Shown here: positions 6,558 through 7,938 of the stretch, in pieces
How the letters are laid out: every line of letters begins with the position of its first letter
Numbering within the stretch: position 1 is the first letter of the stretch
DNA from: Propionibacteriaceae bacterium
GTDB lineage: Bacteria; Actinomycetota; Actinomycetes; Propionibacteriales; Propionibacteriaceae
Assembly: GCA_003451975.1 (NCBI GenBank)
Contig: DMIX01000127.1
Coordinates: 1-7,938, forward strand
DNA: 7,938 bases
Direction: 5' to 3'
The notes under the pieces: model-generated
The model's input: only the letters and a program-made list of their open reading frames with translations
Told to the model about the DNA's origin: nothing
Databases searched by the model: none
Made by a program: the position numbers and the translations under genes

Positions 6558-7421
6558 TCACGCCAGGCCGTTGGCGGTCAACCAGGATTGGGCGGCCCGC
6601 GTGCTGCCCTGGGCGATCTGGCGCTGGATTGCCACCAGGTCGTCGGTGGTGAGCTTGTCCACAACACCAGTGAGCTTCAGCACCGACTGCGGGGCTGCGT
6701 TCACGAAGGCCGTGTTCACCAGTAGCAACACGGGATCAGCGGCGCTCATCTGGTCAGGGTCGGTGAGTTCGACTAGGTCCACCTCGCCGAGATATTCGGT
6801 CCGTCGGAAGGCTCCGACGCCGGCCTGCCCGGACGCCACCAGCTTCGCCCGTGCGGTCGGGTCGTCCTGAACGCTGGCGGTGAACGCGGTGCCGTAAATC
6901 GCGTTCAAGCCGAGCAGCCCGTCGGCTCGCTCATTGCCCCAGCTCGGAATCGCGGCCGCCTTGCCGTTGGACCAGGCCGCCAGATTCTCCAAGGTTCCCA
7001 CCCCTGATTGCGCCGAGGTCATCCACACCAGACCACCGTCGGTGGAGCCGGGATTCATCACGGTGATCTCCGGATCAACCAGATCGGCCAAGTCCTGCAC
7101 GAGGTTGTCGGTGGGGTCCTCCGATTCGCTGAGTTCGTTCCAGGCGGTGAGCCCGTACACCGCAGCAGCGACCAGGGTGCCGCCGCCCAGAATGGCGAAC
7201 CAATCCGCGCCCATGGCCTGTGCCGAAGCGCCAGGACCCACACTCCCGGCGAGCAATTGGCCCAGCACTGTGCCCACCATGGTGGTGTCCACTCCGATCA
7301 CGATCGGGGACTGCGAGGCCGTCGCACTGGGCGATGCGCTCACCTCTGCAGCGGGTCGGGTCTGTGCGCAGCCGGTAAGCACCAGTGCCCCGGCTCCGAT
7401 CAGAAAGGCTCGTCTATCCAC
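6558..7421 (-). CDS. Tat-type lipoprotein, OpuAC/ProX-like substrate-binding protein
   Basis: The product is a 287-residue exported lipoprotein. The N terminus VDRRAFLIGAGALVLTGC has a twin-arginine-like motif (RRAFL, 3-7) and a lipobox LTGC with lipidation at Cys18, then a Ser/Ala/Thr-rich linker (19-38). From about residue 39 (SPIVIGVDTTMVGTVLGQLL) the layout resembles periplasmic binding proteins of the glycine betaine/choline/osmoprotectant type. The C-terminal end, LTTDDLVAIQRQIAQG followed by AAQSWLTANGL, is the most telling match. The frame is open back to 7499, but GTG 7421 is chosen because it places the signal peptide exactly at the N terminus. GAAGGG lies 13 bases upstream, a rather long spacing. 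No ABC permease or ATPase gene is adjacent, so it may serve a transporter elsewhere or be a sensor. Family assignment is by eye, and the middle (about residues 70-110) is poorly typical. Confidence 0.72.
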   Translation of the reverse strand: MDRRAFLIGAGALVLTGCAQTRPAAEVSASPSATASQSPIVIGVDTTMVGTVLGQLLAGSVGPGASAQAMGADWFAILGGGTLVAAAVYGLTAWNELSESEDPTDNLVQDLADLVDPEITVMNPGSTDGGLVWMTSAQSGVGTLENLAAWSNGKAAAIPSWGNERADGLLGLNAIYGTAFTASVQDDPTARAKLVASGQAGVGAFRRTEYLGEVDLVELTDPDQMSAADPVLLLVNTAFVNAAPQSVLKLTGVVDKLTTDDLVAIQRQIAQGSTRAAQSWLTANGLA

Positions 7422-7453
7422 CCATCCAGTCTCACCCTTCGCCGGTGTCGGCA

Positions 7454-7482
7454 AGGGTAGGACGCGCAGCCACCGGTCCGAA
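7454..7482 (-). promoter_or_regulatory. Putative promoter of the lipoprotein gene
   Basis: On the minus strand, TTCGGA (7482-7477) and TACCCT (7459-7454) are separated by 17 bases. TACCCT fits the TANNNT -10 pattern. Transcription would start about 25 bases before GTG 7421, leaving GAAGGG in the leader. This also supports the shorter start. The -35 matches only three consensus positions. Confidence 0.35.
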
Positions 7483-7569
7483 ATCAGTGCCGCGATCACC
7501 CCTTGACCAGCCCGGATGACGACGCGTCAGCAGGATGCACCGCGTTGATGTCTCACCGTTCACCACCGC

Positions 7570-7611
7570 AACGCAGTGGGGCCCGGTCGGTTGACCGGGC
7601 CCCACTGCGTT
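7570..7611 (-). terminator. Strong 19-bp hairpin after ppdK
   Basis: Bases 7570-7588 and 7593-7611 are perfect inverted copies, giving a 19-bp GC-rich stem closed by a four-base loop (GGTT on the + strand). It begins nine bases after the ppdK stop. No T run follows on the minus strand, so it may act as a tail-less actinobacterial terminator or as a 3' stabilising structure. It also insulates the lipoprotein gene from ppdK transcription. Confidence 0.85.
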
Positions 7612-7620
7612 CGCGATCGA

Positions 7621-7938
7621 TCAGCCGCGCGCCTTGAGCGCGGACTGCGCTGCCGCCAGGCGCGCGATCGGCACTCGGAACGGCGAGCAGGACACGTAGT
7701 TCAGGCCGACCTGCTGGCAGAACTCGATGGACGACGGGTCGCCACCATGTTCGCCACAGATACCCAACTTGATGTCGGGACGGGTCTGCTTGCCCAGTTC
7801 GACGGCGGTCTGCACCAGCTTGCCGACACCGATCTGATCCAGACGGGCGAAGGGATCGTTTTCGTAGATCTTCTTCTCGTAGTAGGCGTCCAAGAACTTG
7901 CCCGCATCGTCTCGGCTGAAGCCGAAGGTCATCTGGGT
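7621..7938 (-). CDS. ppdK: Pyruvate phosphate dikinase, C-terminal end (5' part outside window)
   Basis: These are the last 105 residues of the cytoplasmic enzyme that interconverts pyruvate, ATP and phosphate with PEP, AMP and diphosphate. The frame runs through the right edge, where it reads [13 protein letters not shown], so the gene continues beyond the window and the Met at 7932 is internal. This is the PEP/pyruvate-binding TIM-barrel domain. It contains [16 protein letters not shown], then [21 protein letters not shown] with the conserved catalytic Cys of the [10 protein letters not shown] motif. The [12 protein letters not shown] and SCSPFRVP spacing fits PPDK rather than PEP synthase or PTS enzyme I. 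The C terminus looks complete, ending about ten residues after the conserved block. In propionibacteria the enzyme links PEP and pyruvate through diphosphate; that role here is inferred. Confidence 0.97.
   Translation of the reverse strand, partial: TQMTFGFSRDDAGKFLDAYYEKKIYENDPFARLDQIGVGKLVQTAVELGKQTRPDIKLGICGEHGGDPSSIEFCQQVGLNYVSCSPFRVPIARLAAAQSALKARG

Noticed and set aside
7422..7499. Upstream extension of the lipoprotein to an ATG at 7499
   Set aside because: It would bury the signal peptide 26 residues into the protein, and a plausible promoter lies within it.
7570..7611. Large inverted repeat considered as an insertion-sequence end or attachment site
   Set aside because: The arms are only four bases apart, no transposase or integrase gene or target duplication is visible, and the position just after ppdK fits a transcript-end hairpin.
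1..7938. CRISPR arrays, tRNA/rRNA genes, prophage or defence genes
   Set aside because: No regularly spaced repeats, tRNA-like cloverleaf sequence or recognisable mobile or defence protein was seen on reading both strands.

Overview
The window is GC-rich DNA (by eye around the mid-60s percent), densely packed, with GTG and ATG starts. The product types point to a high-GC actinobacterium: a DPM1-like glycosyltransferase fused to GtrA, an ArnT/YkcB-like membrane glycosyltransferase, a twin-arginine-type lipoprotein and pyruvate phosphate dikinase. Propionibacteriaceae or a relative is a reasonable guess, partly because pyruvate phosphate dikinase is typical of propionibacterial metabolism. This placement is inference.

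Left block (1-4462, + strand): the C-terminal part of a two-component sensor histidine kinase is followed by a polytopic GT-C glycosyltransferase with a Gly-rich linker and an extracytoplasmic C-terminal domain. Next comes a GT2 polyprenyl-phosphate glycosyltransferase fused to a GtrA membrane domain. The simplest model is that the GT2/GtrA protein loads a sugar onto polyprenyl phosphate and moves it across the membrane, and the GT-C enzyme transfers it to an envelope acceptor. The kinase, with a response regulator presumably just upstream of the window, would control the pair. A direct repeat resembling a mycobacterial PhoP box lies in the 88-base gap between kinase and transferase.

Middle block (4463-6520): a hairpin separates the left block from a convergent 75-residue single-span membrane protein (- strand). 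That small gene is divergent from a DJ-1/PfpI-AraC family regulator. The 86-base gap between them holds two concentric inverted repeats, which look like an operator. The regulator gene is followed after 10 bases by deoC (deoxyribose-phosphate aldolase), apparently as one operon.

Right block (6521-7938, - strand): a Tat-type lipoprotein resembling OpuAC/ProX quaternary-amine-binding proteins has no permease or ATPase gene beside it. It is followed by the 3' end of ppdK, whose transcript ends in an uninterrupted 19-bp hairpin. No tRNA, rRNA, CRISPR array, insertion sequence or prophage gene was seen, and no stretch over 300 bases lacks a gene. Nothing here is clearly a wholly new system. The best candidates for follow-up are the regulated envelope-glycosylation module and the divergent regulator/small-membrane-protein/deoC locus.
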